Below, piece after piece: positions 62,801 to 64,000 of a DNA stretch of 64,000 bases; the first letter of the stretch is position 1; each line of letters opens with the position of its first letter. The notes beneath the pieces were generated by a model that ran no database searches, had not been told where the DNA came from, and was given only the letters and a program-made list of their open reading frames with translations. A program made the translations under genes and the position numbers. The DNA comes from Atrichornis clamosus. Its lineage: Eukaryota; Chordata; Aves; Passeriformes; Menuridae. The stretch spans positions 1 to 64,000 of the forward strand of contig WBMZ01011699.1 in NCBI GenBank assembly GCA_013400975.1, given 5' to 3'.

Positions 62801-64000
62801 GCGACTTTTACTGAGCTAGCTGCAGGATCAGACTTTTGCTCAAAGGGCAGTGAGGCAACTCGTGTCTCAGGATGAAAATAAGACCTTCTCTGAGGCAGAA
62901 ACTACAAGGAAACAATAAATGTAAAGCAGAGAGCTAAATACATATATGGTTTGTGTTCCAGACTTGCGCAAGGGGAAGCATTTAAGAAAACACCACTTTG
63001 ATAATTTTTCTTTTTTAGAAAACCCACAAATAAGTGCATATAGAAACACTGCTGTAGACAAACCTCATGGCTTTTGTGTTTGGCTTGGTGGCTCCAAGCT
63101 TTCTTAATTTCTAGATTTTTCCACAAAAGCTCTGCTCCAGAGTGAAATCCTTGCCCTGGTAAGCAAAAGAGTCTATTTCTACTGACTTCAGTGTGGGTAT
63201 GATTTTTCCCAAGGTTTCCACTGGAGAGCAGTAAAGACGTGTTGGGAAAGAAGTGAAGGTGGGGGCTGGGCCAACAGTTTCCTCAAGGGAAGTCTTAAGC
63301 TTCACTATGGCAATAAGGAAAAGGAATGGTCTTAACTTTCTCAAAATATTTAATCCAGATGCAGTTTGCTAAGCATTATACAAAGGTTAATTTTTAAACC
63401 ATTTCATGGACAGAAAGAATGCAGCACATAACAATTAAATGACCTGGCCCATGCTGGATCAATTTAGAGTAAAGATGTGTGCAGTTGTGGAATAGTTTGC
63501 CACTACCGCGGGTTTCAGAGAAGTGGAAAACTACAATTTTTCTAATTTAACGATGTAATAATTTGTAGAGAAGCTGTCCTCTGTCAGTGCACCTAAAAAC
63601 TGATTCTTTTGCCCCTTAAAAAACTTAGGATTTTTTTTTGTTAAGGCAAAAGCAAAATGATCATTAGTTACATCTTACATTTTATTTTCACAGATTTATA
63701 AATATTCCTATCAGAAAAAAAGAAGAAAATTTGGTTATTCCACCCTCATTTCAAAAATAGCACCACCAGCTTCAAGATGACCACCGGGGGGTACTTTTTG
63801 GCTTACTACTCAGAAGGGTATTAGAACGTGGTCCTTTTATTCTGAACAGAAAATACTGACCCTCTATACAAGTGATCAGGATGCATTAAATTTCCAAAAC
63901 TCTCAGACATGCAAAAAGCACCTCACAGTCCATTTGAAAACACACATTTATTTTTGGCATCCTGCTACTCGATTCTTGACTGTAGCTTTTAGATTGAAAT
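59872..64000 (-). other. KIAA1549: Upstream KIAA1549 intron, incomplete
   Basis: 4.1 kb 5' of the first identified exon. No segment matched the remembered ectodomain or had a convincing acceptor-frame-donor set. It is presumed intron continuing beyond the window. Confidence 0.6.

Noticed and set aside
62790..62820. Possible 29-base micro-exon on the minus strand (CCTGCAG acceptor, GTGAGC donor)
   Set aside because: Encodes only SSVKVAVQT, could not be linked to a known KIAA1549 peptide, and such short AG...GT pairs are common by chance.

Overview
The window is vertebrate nuclear DNA, almost certainly from a bird. It is AT-rich and intron-dominated, with multi-exon coding sequence in short GT-AG exons and CR1-type non-LTR retrotransposon remnants, the commonest interspersed repeat of bird genomes. 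There is no bacterial-style operon, CRISPR array, rRNA or tRNA that I can support. The species cannot be fixed from this sequence.

The dominant feature is the 3' part of one gene on the minus strand, read from right to left, that I recognise as the bird orthologue of KIAA1549 (a membrane protein of the photoreceptor connecting cilium; its human orthologue is the 5' partner in KIAA1549-BRAF fusions). Thirteen coding exons lie between 59871 and 11179. All twelve junctions keep the reading frame and together they encode about 775 residues: the end of the extracellular SEA-like region (59726-59871 and 53023-53200), the single transmembrane segment (50664-50848), and the whole cytoplasmic tail to the TGA stop at 11179-11181. 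The 5' exons (signal peptide, long Ser/Thr-rich ectodomain) lie beyond the right edge.

Layout, left to right: 1-1360 holds weak candidate exons of an unidentified minus-strand gene; 1501-1650 is a two-copy tandem duplication; 3554-3975 is a 5'-truncated CR1 (minus strand); 5389-11178 is the inferred long 3' UTR of KIAA1549; 11179-28612 carries the last nine coding exons, including a CpG-dense exon at 23232-23537; 33498-33622 and 37421-37623 are the next two; 35365-36006 is a decayed CR1 reverse-transcriptase fragment; 37624-50663 is a 13-kb intron with an ancient CR1 3' end at about 44740-45120; 50664-59871 carries the transmembrane and SEA-like exons; 59872-64000 is upstream intron. Most other open frames are chance frames in introns.

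I found no clearly new biological system. The observations most worth checking are a weak U-rich splice donor, a frame-neutral CpG-rich exon, a possible cleavage motif in the ectodomain, an intronic G-quadruplex-like island, and the unidentified exon chain at the left edge.
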